Below are positions 23,256 to 31,711 of a stretch of 31,711 bases of DNA, one piece after another; position 1 is the stretch's first letter; every line of letters starts with the position of its first letter. The notes under the pieces are model-generated. The model was not told the DNA's origin. It saw nothing but the letters and a program-made list of their open reading frames with translations, and did no database searches. This stretch comes from PFJX01 sp037442845. Its GTDB lineage: Bacteria > Pseudomonadota > Gammaproteobacteria > Burkholderiales > Thiobacillaceae. A program made the position numbers and the translations under genes. Where the stretch lies: assembly GCA_037442845.1 (NCBI GenBank), contig JBBIPL010000016.1, positions 1 through 31,711 on the forward strand. The letters are read 5' to 3'.

Positions 23256-24407
23256 TCAGGCCGGGCCCTGTCCTGGCCTGCCCTTCCAGGCAAAAAGCAA
23301 GGCGGCGATGAGCGCGAAGCCCGCCGCCAGGCTGTAGGTCATGCCTGAACCGAGGCCATCCCAGGCCGCTCCGGAATAGAGGCTGCCCAGGGTGCCGCCG
23401 GCGCCGAAGGCAAGGCTGTTGTACAAGGCCTGTCCGCGTGCCTGGTTCTTGCCGGTGAAATGGCGGTGCACCAGGGCCAGTGCGGAGGCGTGGTAGGCGC
23501 CGAAGGTGAAGGCGTGCATGAGTTGCGCCAGCAGCAGCACCGGCAGGTTGTCCGCCTGCCAGCCGATGAGCAGGAAGCGGACGGCGGCGATGACCAGGGC
23601 GGCCAACAGCACGGTCTCCACGCGCACCCGGGCGAACACCCGCGGCATGATGAGGAAAATGCCGATTTCGCAGACCACCCCGAGCGCCCAAAGCCAGCCG
23701 GCCATGGATTTGCTGTAGCCGCTTTCCACCAGGTGGATGGTGAAGAAGGTGTAATAGGGGCCGTGCGCCGCCGCCATCAGCATGGCGGCCGCCAACAGGG
23801 CCAGCACCTCGGGCCGGCGCAGCACCTCGCCCAAGGGGATGTGCACGTGGTCCCGGTGGGCGATCTCCGCCTCCGGAATCAGGCGGGAAGTGAGCACGAT
23901 GCCGAGCAGCAGGCCCAGCACCACCCAGGGCACCAGGCGGATGGAGGCATGGTCCAGCGCCCAGCCCAGGCCCACCACCACGACGATGAAGCCGATGGAG
24001 CCCCAGAGGCGGATGCGGCCATAGCGGTCGGCGCGCTCGCCCAGATGCGACAGGGTGGTCGCTTCCACCAGCGGCAGCGAGGCGCTCCAGAAAAAGCTGA
24101 TCAGGCTCATCACCGCGAACAGCGGCCAGAAGCTGGTGGCCCAGAACACGCCGACGAACGACAGCAGGGAAGCCATGGCCGCCAGGCGCACGATGGCGAC
24201 GCGCCGCCCGCTGCGGTCGGCGATGTGGCCCCAGATGTTGGGCGCGAAGATGCGCATGACCTGCAGCAGGGACATGAGCACGCCGATCTGGAAGGCGTTG
24301 AACTCCAGCGAATGCAGGTACAGCCCCCAGAACGGCGCCATGGCGCCGACGAAGGCGAAATAGAAGAAATAGAAGCCGGACAGGCGCCAGTAGGGAACCG
24401 GGCTCAT
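23256..24407 (-). CDS. MFS transporter, HcaT-like
   Basis: This encodes a 383-residue inner-membrane protein of the major facilitator superfamily with about 12 predicted helices. The first helix SGFYFFYFAFVGAMAPFWGLYL and GHIADRSGRR in the loop between helices 2 and 3 resemble the 3-phenylpropionate transporter HcaT and related putative transporters. The substrate cannot be told from sequence, and no aromatic-acid degradation genes lie nearby. It starts downstream of a strong terminator (24427-24459), so it probably has its own promoter, not recognised here, or depends on read-through. leuC follows after 73 bases. Confidence 0.88.
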   Translation of the reverse strand: MSPVPYWRLSGFYFFYFAFVGAMAPFWGLYLHSLEFNAFQIGVLMSLLQVMRIFAPNIWGHIADRSGRRVAIVRLAAMASLLSFVGVFWATSFWPLFAVMSLISFFWSASLPLVEATTLSHLGERADRYGRIRLWGSIGFIVVVVGLGWALDHASIRLVPWVVLGLLLGIVLTSRLIPEAEIAHRDHVHIPLGEVLRRPEVLALLAAAMLMAAAHGPYYTFFTIHLVESGYSKSMAGWLWALGVVCEIGIFLIMPRVFARVRVETVLLAALVIAAVRFLLIGWQADNLPVLLLAQLMHAFTFGAYHASALALVHRHFTGKNQARGQALYNSLAFGAGGTLGSLYSGAAWDGLGSGMTYSLAAGFALIAALLFAWKGRPGQGPA

Positions 24408-24426
24408 CGCGGACCTGCGGCGCTGT

Positions 24427-24459
24427 AAACAAAACGGCCCGGAGGGAGTCTCCGGGCCG
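24427..24459 (-). terminator. Intrinsic terminator after the YdcH-like gene
   Basis: CGGCCCGGAG (24435-24444) and CTCCGGGCCG (24450-24459) form a perfect 10-bp GC-rich stem with a 5-base loop. On the minus strand it is followed by TTTTGTTT. It lies 18 bases after the end of the YdcH-like gene and should end the aroC-ydcH transcript. Confidence 0.88.
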
Positions 24460-24477
24460 CTCGCGGTGTGGCCACGC

Positions 24478-24717
24478 CTACTTCGCCGTCACCAGCATGC
24501 GGTACAGCTTGTCCTTGAGGTTCACGCGGATCTTCTTGAGTTCCTCCTCGTACAGCTCCGAGGCCGCCTCAACCCGCTGCTCGATGCGCTGGATCTTGTG
24601 GTCGATGTCGTCGTAGTCGCGCATCATCTTCACGAACTGGTCGTTGGACAGGACCAGCTTGCGGATGGTGTCGGCGTGCTCGGGGAATTCGTGGTAGAGG
24701 TCGTGGCTTTCGATCAT
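24478..24717 (-). CDS. YdcH-like small helical protein (DUF465)
   Basis: This encodes a 79-residue protein, MIESHDLYHEF onwards, that is nearly all helical and highly charged. The pattern LVLSNDQFVKMMRDYDDIDHKIQRIEQ and LKDKLYRMLVTAK is typical of the YdcH family, short cytoplasmic proteins of unknown role that form helical hairpins. The start ATG at 24717 has GGAGC upstream; a much longer frame through this region is a shadow of aroC. It follows aroC by 26 bases and is closed by an intrinsic terminator. Confidence 0.88.
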   Translation of the reverse strand: MIESHDLYHEFPEHADTIRKLVLSNDQFVKMMRDYDDIDHKIQRIEQRVEAASELYEEELKKIRVNLKDKLYRMLVTAK

Positions 24718-24743
24718 TTTTTTCGCTCCTTTGCTTGGTCGGC

Positions 24744-25850
<1,107 letters not shown>

Positions 25851-25890
25851 TTGCGTGGGAAATCGGGGAATTGGCGGGGATTATCGCATG

Positions 25891-27402
25891 TCAGCCCGAT
25901 TTCGCCGCCGCTTGGGAAACCAACTCCAGTCCAAGCCCTACCCCAAACCCGGTGATGTCGGATCCGGCCGCGCCCAGGCCGCCCTTGCAGCGGCTGGCGG
26001 ACAGGTCCACGTGCAGCCAGGGGGTGTCGCCGACGAAGCGGTTGAGAAAGCGGGCGGCGAGGATGTGGTCGGCCGCGCCTTCGAGGGTGCATTGCTTGAC
26101 GTCGGCCACACTCGAATCCAGGGCCTCGTCATAGTCCTCCGGCATGGGAAAGGCCACCACCCGTTCGCCGCTTGCCTGGCCCGCCGCGACCGCACGCGCC
26201 GCGAATTCCTCGCGATTGGCGATCACCCCGCTCATGCGCTCGCCCAGGGCTGTGGTCATGCTGCCGGTGAGGGTGGCGAAATCCATGATGGCCTGGGGTT
26301 TCGCCTTCGCCGCCAGGGCCAGGGTGTCCGCCAGCACCATGCGGCCCTCGGCGTCGGTGTGGACGATCTCGATGGTGGCGCCGTTGAAGGCGGTCACCAC
26401 CTCGTTCTGGGTGTAGGCCTCGGGCGACAGATGGTTCTGGGCGATGGCCAGCCACGCTTCCAGGTTGACCGGCAGCCCAAGCCGGGTCGCCGCCAGCAAG
26501 ATGCCCAGGGCGACGGCGGAACCGTTCATGTCGTCGTGCATGTTGTGCATGTAACGGGCCGGCTTCAGGTTGTGCCCGCCGGTGTCGAAGCAGATGCCCT
26601 TGCCGACCAGGGCGATGGTTTTACCCGCCTTACGCCTCTCGCCTTTCGCCTCACCCGCGTAGCGCAGTCTGACGATGGCCGCGTCCTCGTGGCCGCTGCC
26701 CCGGGCCACCGCCAGGAAGGCGCCGGCCTTGAGCTTCTTCAGACGCTTCACGTCGTATTCCTCGATGTCCCAGCCCGCCTCCTGCGCCAGGACGCGGACG
26801 TATTCCCGGTAGGTGGCCGGCGTCAGCAGGTTCGGAGGCAGCAGGGTGAGCTGCCGGCAGAGGGTGTTGCCCTCGGCCAGCGCCTGCTCCCGCCGCAGAT
26901 CGAGGCCAAAGACGCCGTGCAACACCACCCGCTCCAGGGCCGCCGGGGCCTTCCCGCTTTTCCAGGCGGGCAGGCGCGCGCCGTTCAGCCAGGCCACGTA
27001 GGCGGCATCCCGGGCGGCGCGGGCGCGGAAATCCTCTGCGCCGTAGAGGGCGACATGAAGCTCCGCGGGGTGCTCGTCCAGCAAGGACTTCAGGGCCTGG
27101 CGCAGGGCGGCATGGCGGTCGAAGACCGGCTTCGCCTCGTCCAGGCGCAGCCAGACCGACAGGCAGCCGCCGGACAGTTCCAGGACCAAGGGAGACTTCG
27201 ACAGCTCGTCGGCCTTCTTGTCCTTGCGCGCCAGGGCGGCGCGGGCGGCCTCGGCGTCCGGCGCCTCGCACCAGTCCGTGCCGGCGGGCAGGATATTCAG
27301 CAGATGACGAAGCTTGCCGTTACGCCGGACGAGGACTTCGTTATTCTGTTGCACTCTGGCCAGGATCGCCGGGATGGCCGTTTTTTTCGCGGAGCTGTTC
27401 AT
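25891..27402 (-). CDS. M17 leucyl aminopeptidase family protein
   Basis: This encodes 503 residues of a cytosolic two-metal aminopeptidase. The C-terminal catalytic domain keeps every PepA-type residue: Lys268 and Asp273 (VGKGICFDTGG), Lys280, Asp291 (NMHDDMNG), Asp350, Glu352 and Arg354 (HTDAEGRMVLAD). The usual Asn before TDAEGR is His. The N-terminal domain (1-160) is poorly conserved, as is normal. The protein resembles the short PepB-like branch more than E. coli PepA. Residues about 251-260 (EAKGERRKAG) are encoded by a heptamer repeat, just before the metal-binding motif. The start ATG at 27402 has AAGG upstream. It diverges from aceE. Confidence 0.9.
   Translation of the reverse strand: MNSSAKKTAIPAILARVQQNNEVLVRRNGKLRHLLNILPAGTDWCEAPDAEAARAALARKDKKADELSKSPLVLELSGGCLSVWLRLDEAKPVFDRHAALRQALKSLLDEHPAELHVALYGAEDFRARAARDAAYVAWLNGARLPAWKSGKAPAALERVVLHGVFGLDLRREQALAEGNTLCRQLTLLPPNLLTPATYREYVRVLAQEAGWDIEEYDVKRLKKLKAGAFLAVARGSGHEDAAIVRLRYAGEAKGERRKAGKTIALVGKGICFDTGGHNLKPARYMHNMHDDMNGSAVALGILLAATRLGLPVNLEAWLAIAQNHLSPEAYTQNEVVTAFNGATIEIVHTDAEGRMVLADTLALAAKAKPQAIMDFATLTGSMTTALGERMSGVIANREEFAARAVAAGQASGERVVAFPMPEDYDEALDSSVADVKQCTLEGAADHILAARFLNRFVGDTPWLHVDLSASRCKGGLGAAGSDITGFGVGLGLELVSQAAAKSG
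26623..26650 (-). repeat. GGCGNNN heptamer array inside the M17 peptidase gene
   Basis: Read on the minus strand, four consecutive heptamers are GGCGAAA, GGCGAGA, GGCGTAA and GGCGGGT. They are preceded by a partial GGGTGA. The array lies in frame between LRY and KTIALVGKG and adds a basic Glu/Lys/Arg/Gly loop. The sequence is unlike the surrounding GC-rich codons. Confidence 0.8.
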
Positions 27403-27447
27403 TGGACAACCTTAATATTAAAAACTTGAATGATCAGTATTGAAGAA

Positions 27448-27476
27448 TTGACGGGCAAGCGCCCGGTCCGGATAAT
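27448..27476 (+). promoter_or_regulatory. Sigma-70 promoter of aceEF
   Basis: TTGACG (27448-27453) and GATAAT (27471-27476) are separated by exactly 17 bases. Transcription would start near 27483, leaving a leader of about 107 bases. The spacer holds GGGC-AAGC-GCCC, an inverted repeat that could be an operator, though no PdhR-like site is recognised. Confidence 0.65.
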
Positions 27477-27589
27477 GCGCCCGCTTCCGTCAACCCGATT
27501 GTTCCACGAAAACCAGGACCCACGCCGGATCGCGCCGGACGGCGCTCACGGCGCGGGGGGATCCCGTCACTCGTTCGGAGACTCATTGC

Positions 27590-30292
27590 ATGTCGAATAG
27601 CCACACGCCGGGCGGCAAGCCCGACATCGACCCCCAGGAAACCCGCGAATGGCTGGATGCCCTGGTCGCCGTCATCGAGGAGGAAGGCGCCGAGCGCGCC
27701 CACTTCCTGCTGGAACGCCTGATCGACAAGGCGCGCCGCTCCGGCGCCTACCTGCCGTACAACGCCACCACCGCCTATGTAAACACCATCCCGGCGCACC
27801 TGCAGGAAAAGCATCCGGGCGATGTTGCCATCGAGACCCGCATCAAGAGCCTGATCCGCTGGAACGCGGTGGCCTGCGTCATGCGCGCGAACGAGAAGGC
27901 GCCGGGCGTGGGCGGCCACATCGCCAGCTACCAGTCCGCCGCCACTCTCTACGAAGTCGGCTTCAACCACTTCTTCCATGGCCTCGACGCCTCGCGCGGC
28001 GGCGACCTGGTCTATTTCCAGGGCCATTCCGCCCCCGGCATCTACGCGCGCGCCTTCCTCGAAGGCCGCATCAGCGAGGAGCAGTTCGCCAATTTCCGGC
28101 AGGAGTCCGCCGGCGGCGGCCTCTCCTCCTACCCGCATCCCTGGCTGATGCCCGAGTTCTGGCAGTTCCCCACCGTCTCCATGGGCCTGGGGCCCATCCA
28201 GGCCATCTACCAGGCCCGCTTCCTGCGCTACCTGCACGACCGGGGGATCGCCGACACCTCCGGCCGCAAGGTCTGGGCCTTCCTCGGCGACGGCGAGACC
28301 GACGAACCGGAATCCCTGGGCGCCATCACCCTGGCCTCGCGCGAGAAGCTGGACAACCTGATCTTCGTCGTCAACTGCAACCTGCAGCGCCTGGACGGTC
28401 CGGTGCGCGGCAACGGCAAGATCATCCAGGAACTGGAGGCCGCCTTCCGCGGCGCCGGCTGGAACGTCATCAAGGTCATCTGGGGCTCCTACTGGGATCC
28501 GCTGCTGGCCATGGACAACCAGGGCCTGCTGCGGAAACGCATGGAAGAATGCGTGGACGGCGAGTACCAGAACTTCAAGGCCAAGGGCGGCGCCTACACG
28601 CGCGAACACTTCTTCGGCAAGTATCCGGAACTGAAGGAGATGGTGGCGGCGATGTCGGACGAGGACATCTGGCGCCTGAACCGGGGCGGCCACGACCCGC
28701 ACAAGATCTACGCGGCCTACGCGGCGGCGTCGAAGCACACCGGCCAGCCCACGGTGATCCTGGCGAAGACCATCAAGGGCTATGGCATGGGCGCCTCCGG
28801 CGAGGCGCAGAACCCGACGCACCAGGCCAAGAAGATGGCCCTGGAGGACCTGCGCGCCTTCCGTGACCGCTTCCGCATCCCCATCTCCGATGAAGATCTA
28901 CCCAACCTGCCGTTCTATCGGCCGGCCGACGACAGCCCGGAGATGAAGTACCTGCAAGCCCGCCGCGCCGCCCTGGGCGGCTACATGCCCCGCCGCCGCG
29001 TCAAGGCCGAGCCCCTGGCGGCGCCGCCGCTCTCCAATTTCCAGGCCATGCTGGAAGCCACCGGCGAGCGCGAGATTTCCACCACCATGGCCTTCGTGCG
29101 CATCCTCACCAGCCTGCTGCGCGACAAGGCCATTGGCCGCCACATCGTGCCCATCGTCCCGGACGAGGCGCGCACCTTCGGCATGGAAGGCCTGTTCCGC
29201 CAGGTGGGCATCTACTCCTCCGTCGGCCAGCTCTACGAGCCGGTGGATTCCGACCAGGTCATGTATTACCGCGAGGACAAGGGCGGCCAGATCCTGGAAG
29301 AAGGCATCAACGAAGCGGGCGCCTTCAGCTCCTGGCTCGCCGCCGCCACGGCGTACAGCACCAGCGGCGTGCAGATGATCCCCTTCTACATCTACTACTC
29401 CATGTTCGGCTTCCAGCGCATCGGCGACCTCGCCTGGGCCGCCGGCGACTCGCGCGCGCGCGGCTTCCTGCTCGGCGCCACCGCCGGCCGCACGACGCTG
29501 AACGGCGAGGGCCTGCAACACGAGGACGGCCACTCGCATCTGCTGGCGGCCACCATTCCCAACTGCGTCAGCTACGACCCCACCTTCCACTACGAACTGG
29601 CGGTCATCATCCAGGACGGCCTGCGCCGCATGGTGCAGGAGCAGGAGGACGTGTTCTATTACCTGACGGTGATGAACGAGAACTACAGCCATCCGGGCAT
29701 GCCCAAGGGGGCCGAGCAAGGCATCCTGAAGGGGCTGTACAAGTTCAGGGAAGCGGGAAACGGGAAACGGGAAACGGCAAAAGCCAAAAAAACGAAACCC
29801 CGCGTCCAGTTGTTGGGCTCCGGCGCCATCCTGCACGAGGTCATCGCCGCCGCGGAGCTGCTGGAAAGCGACTGGGGCGTGGCCGCCGACGTGTGGAGCG
29901 CCACCAGCTTCAACGAACTGCGCCGGGAGGCGCAGGAGACCCATCGCTGGAACCTGCTGCACCCGGACAAGAAGCAGAAGGTGAGCTTCGTGGAGCAGTG
30001 CCTGGACGGCACGGACGGCCCCATCGTCGCCGCCACCGACTACATGCGCGCCTTCCCCGACCAGATCCGGCCCTACGTGCATCGCCGCTATGTGACCCTG
30101 GGCACCGACGGCTTCGGCCGCTCGGATTCGCGCCAGGCCCTGCGCCGCTTCTTCGAGGTGGACCGCCATTACGTCGCGCTGGCCGCCCTCAAGGCCCTTG
30201 CCGACGACGGCGTCCTGCCCGCCGGCAAGGCGGCCGAAGCCATCAGGAAATACGGCATCGACGCGGACCGGCCCAACCCGGTCAACGTGTAA
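27590..30292 (+). CDS. aceE: Pyruvate dehydrogenase E1 component (homodimeric type)
   Basis: This encodes 900 residues of the thiamine-diphosphate enzyme that decarboxylates pyruvate and acetylates the lipoyl arm of AceF. The ThDP motif runs from GDGETDEPES (about 232) to NCN (about 260). GHSAPGIYARAF, LLGATAGRTTLNGEGLQHEDGHS and VMNENYSHPGMPKGAEQGI are family blocks. The start ATG at 27590 has GGAG upstream. Between LKGLYKF and PRVQLLGSGAIL, where relatives have a short variable loop, residues about 720-731 (REAGNGKRETAK) are encoded by a GGGAAAC heptamer array. This lies in the C-terminal transketolase-like part and keeps the frame. aceF follows after 12 bases. No lpd is seen in the window. 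Confidence 0.97.
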   Translation: MSNSHTPGGKPDIDPQETREWLDALVAVIEEEGAERAHFLLERLIDKARRSGAYLPYNATTAYVNTIPAHLQEKHPGDVAIETRIKSLIRWNAVACVMRANEKAPGVGGHIASYQSAATLYEVGFNHFFHGLDASRGGDLVYFQGHSAPGIYARAFLEGRISEEQFANFRQESAGGGLSSYPHPWLMPEFWQFPTVSMGLGPIQAIYQARFLRYLHDRGIADTSGRKVWAFLGDGETDEPESLGAITLASREKLDNLIFVVNCNLQRLDGPVRGNGKIIQELEAAFRGAGWNVIKVIWGSYWDPLLAMDNQGLLRKRMEECVDGEYQNFKAKGGAYTREHFFGKYPELKEMVAAMSDEDIWRLNRGGHDPHKIYAAYAAASKHTGQPTVILAKTIKGYGMGASGEAQNPTHQAKKMALEDLRAFRDRFRIPISDEDLPNLPFYRPADDSPEMKYLQARRAALGGYMPRRRVKAEPLAAPPLSNFQAMLEATGEREISTTMAFVRILTSLLRDKAIGRHIVPIVPDEARTFGMEGLFRQVGIYSSVGQLYEPVDSDQVMYYREDKGGQILEEGINEAGAFSSWLAAATAYSTSGVQMIPFYIYYSMFGFQRIGDLAWAAGDSRARGFLLGATAGRTTLNGEGLQHEDGHSHLLAATIPNCVSYDPTFHYELAVIIQDGLRRMVQEQEDVFYYLTVMNENYSHPGMPKGAEQGILKGLYKFREAGNGKRETAKAKKTKPRVQLLGSGAILHEVIAAAELLESDWGVAADVWSATSFNELRREAQETHRWNLLHPDKKQKVSFVEQCLDGTDGPIVAATDYMRAFPDQIRPYVHRRYVTLGTDGFGRSDSRQALRRFFEVDRHYVALAALKALADDGVLPAGKAAEAIRKYGIDADRPNPVNV
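29748..29782 (+). repeat. GGGAAAC heptamer array inside aceE
   Basis: Five consecutive heptamers are GGGAAGC, GGGAAAC, GGGAAAC, GGGAAAC and GGCAAAA. The three perfect units span 21 bases, a multiple of three, and the reading frame is kept. The same unit forms the inverted arrays at 19782-19874. Gain or loss of a single unit would shift the aceE frame. Confidence 0.9.
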
Positions 30293-30304
30293 GGAGACGA
30301 GCGC

Positions 30305-31654
30305 ATGGCTATCAAGGAAGTCCTCGTCCCCGACATCGGCAACTTCAAGGACGTCGAGGTCATCGAACTCATGGTCAAGCCGGGCGACAGCCTGGCCGCC
30401 GATGATTCCATCATGACCGTGGAATCCGACAAGGCCGCCATGGACATCCCCGCCCCCTTCGCCGGCACGGTCAAGGAATTGAAAATCAAGGTGGGCGACA
30501 AGGTCTCCGCCGGCAGCCTGGTGCTGCTGCTGGACGCCTCCGACATATCCGCCGCCAAAGAAGCCGCGCCGGTGGTGAAGTCCTTCACCGCCCCCTCCCC
30601 CATGGTCGACGCCGACTCCGGCAGCGGGGAAGGCGCCCTGGCGGCCTCCGTACCGCCGCCGTCCAACCCCGCGCCGCAGCCGCCCGCCCCCATCCCGCCC
30701 AGAAACCGGCCGCATCCGGTGGCCGCGCATGCCGGCTTCGACAGCGGCAAACCGGCCCACGCCAGCCCCTCGGTGCGCCGCTTCGCGCGCGAGCTGGGCG
30801 CCGAGTTGTCGCGCGTCAAGGGCAGCGGACCGCGCGGCCGCATCCTCAAGGAGGACGTGCGGAACTGGGTCAAGGCGGAACTCGCCAAGCCCGCCGGCGA
30901 GGCCTTCGGCCTGGGCTTTCCGCCCGCGCCGGTGATCGACTTCAGCCAGTTCGGCGAGATCGCCACGCAACCGCTGTCGCGTATCCGCAAGCTCTCGGGC
31001 GTCAATCTATCCCGCAACTGGGTGACCGCCCCGCACGTCACCCAGTTCGACGAGGCCGACATCACCGACCTGGAAGACTTCCGTAAGTCCATGCAGGACG
31101 AGGCCGGCAAACGCGGGGTCAAGCTCACCCTGCTGGCCTTCCTGATGAAGGCGGCGGTCAACGCCCTGCGCGCCTATCCCAACTTCAACGCCTCGCTGGC
31201 CGCCGACGGCGAGCACCTGGTGCTGAAGAAGTACTTCCACGTCGGCTTCGCCTGCGACACCCCGGACGGCCTGGTGGTGCCGGTGGTGCGCGACGTCAAC
31301 AAGAAGGACGTCATGGACATCGCCCGTGAGCTGGCGGAAATGTCGGATCTGGCCCGGGAAAGAAAACTCAAGGTGGACGCCATGCAGGGCGGCTGCTTCA
31401 CCATCTCCAGCCTGGGCGGCATCGGCGGCACCCAGTTCACGCCCATCATCAACTGTCCCGAGGTGGCCATCCTCGGCGTCTCGCGCGCCGACTGGAAGCC
31501 GGTGTGGAACAAGACGACGAAGACTTTCGAGCCGCGCCTGATGCTGCCGCTGTCGCTGTCCTACGACCACCGGGTCATCGACGGCGCCGACGGCGCCCGC
31601 TTCACCAGCCACCTGCGCGCCATGCTTTCCGACGTGCGCCGGTTGCTGCTGTAA
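30305..31654 (+). CDS. aceF: Dihydrolipoamide acetyltransferase (PDH E2)
   Basis: This encodes the 449-residue core subunit of the pyruvate dehydrogenase complex, which transfers acetyl groups from the lipoyl arm to CoA. One lipoyl domain (1-80) carries the modified lysine Lys43 in ESDKAAM. A Pro/Ala linker follows, then the peripheral subunit-binding domain at about 152-190 (ASPSVRRFARELGAEL, GPRGRILKEDV). The catalytic domain ends with DHRVIDGADG (His422, Asp426). Many relatives have two or three lipoyl domains; this one has a single one. The ribosome binding site AAGGAGA lies before ATG 30305. No lpd follows in the window. Confidence 0.97.
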   Translation: MAIKEVLVPDIGNFKDVEVIELMVKPGDSLAADDSIMTVESDKAAMDIPAPFAGTVKELKIKVGDKVSAGSLVLLLDASDISAAKEAAPVVKSFTAPSPMVDADSGSGEGALAASVPPPSNPAPQPPAPIPPRNRPHPVAAHAGFDSGKPAHASPSVRRFARELGAELSRVKGSGPRGRILKEDVRNWVKAELAKPAGEAFGLGFPPAPVIDFSQFGEIATQPLSRIRKLSGVNLSRNWVTAPHVTQFDEADITDLEDFRKSMQDEAGKRGVKLTLLAFLMKAAVNALRAYPNFNASLAADGEHLVLKKYFHVGFACDTPDGLVVPVVRDVNKKDVMDIARELAEMSDLARERKLKVDAMQGGCFTISSLGGIGGTQFTPIINCPEVAILGVSRADWKPVWNKTTKTFEPRLMLPLSLSYDHRVIDGADGARFTSHLRAMLSDVRRLLL

Positions 31655-31660
31655 CTTTCA

Positions 31661-31690
31661 TCGTCATTCCCGCGCAGGCCGGAATCCAGT
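31661..31690. repeat. dRS3-like dispersed repeat
   Basis: ATTCCC (31666-31671), eight bases, then CGGAAT (31680-31685) match the ATTCCC-N8-GGGAAT plan of Neisseria dRS3 elements with one mismatch, embedded in the familiar CGTCATTCCCGCG...GGAATCCAGT context. Translated it gives VIPAQAGIQ, a frequent spurious peptide in databases. CTCTGGAC at the very end of the window suggests that a second, inverted half of a composite element begins just outside. It lies seven bases after the aceF stop codon. Confidence 0.8.
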
Positions 31691-31711
31691 AGCGTCGCAA
31701 AACCTCTGGAC

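Noticed and set aside
28898..30970. A 690-codon open frame antisense to aceE and aceF
   Set aside because: It is a shadow created by the GC-rich codon bias of the two real genes. Its translation is low-complexity Gly/Val/His-rich with no family features.
31654..31692. Short open frame end reading TFIVIPAQAGIQ
   Set aside because: This peptide comes from the dRS3-like repeat and is a well-known type of spurious annotation.

Overview
The window is high-GC chromosomal DNA, most likely from a betaproteobacterium near Rhodocyclales or Nitrosomonadales. This rests on gene order: the runs leuC-leuD-leuB-asd-usg-fimV-truA-trpF-trpB-trpA-accD-folC-dedD and purF-metZ are typical of that group. Other pointers are nap genes under a Dnr-type regulator, a homodimeric-type AceE beside AceF, and a dRS3-like ATTCCC/GGAAT repeat at the right edge. 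Species cannot be named from sequence alone.

Layout, left to right. Positions 1-1101 hold the start of an unknown gene and a short flagellin of alphaproteobacterial type, both on the minus strand, behind a near-consensus sigma-54 promoter. Positions 1400-1712 hold a solitary, divergent hfq closed by a strong bidirectional terminator. Positions 1775-4320 hold a damaged periplasmic nitrate reductase operon, napD-napA(truncated)-napG-napH. It diverges from a Crp/Fnr-family regulator at 4429-5142, and a perfect TTGAT-N4-ATCAA box lies between them.

From 5143 to 25850 every gene is on the minus strand, about 20 kb. In transcription order these are aroC, a YdcH-like protein, an HcaT-like MFS transporter, leuC, an entericidin-like lipoprotein, leuD, leuB, asd, an Asd paralogue (usg-like), fimV, a membrane protein, truA, trpF, trpB, trpA, accD, folC, a SPOR-domain protein, purF and metZ. 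Many neighbours overlap by 4-16 bases. The set covers leucine, threonine/methionine/lysine precursor, tryptophan, aromatic, malonyl-CoA, folate and purine synthesis, plus cell-envelope proteins. An M17 aminopeptidase (25891-27402) precedes this run. Divergent from it, on the plus strand, are aceE and aceF of the pyruvate dehydrogenase complex (27590-31654).

The most unusual signal is a set of heptanucleotide tandem arrays at three places. GGGAAAC units form a large inverted pair between asd and leuB. GGGAAAC units also sit in frame inside aceE, and GGCGNNN units sit in frame inside the M17 peptidase gene. Other points worth a look are the truncated napA with a lost Tat arginine, the missing napB and cvpA, the orphan Hfq, the alpha-type flagellin, and the entericidin gene embedded in the leucine operon. 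There are no tRNA, rRNA, CRISPR or transposase genes that I can recognise. The only gene-free stretch over 300 bases is 947-1399, which holds the two promoters of its flanking genes and nothing else I can identify.
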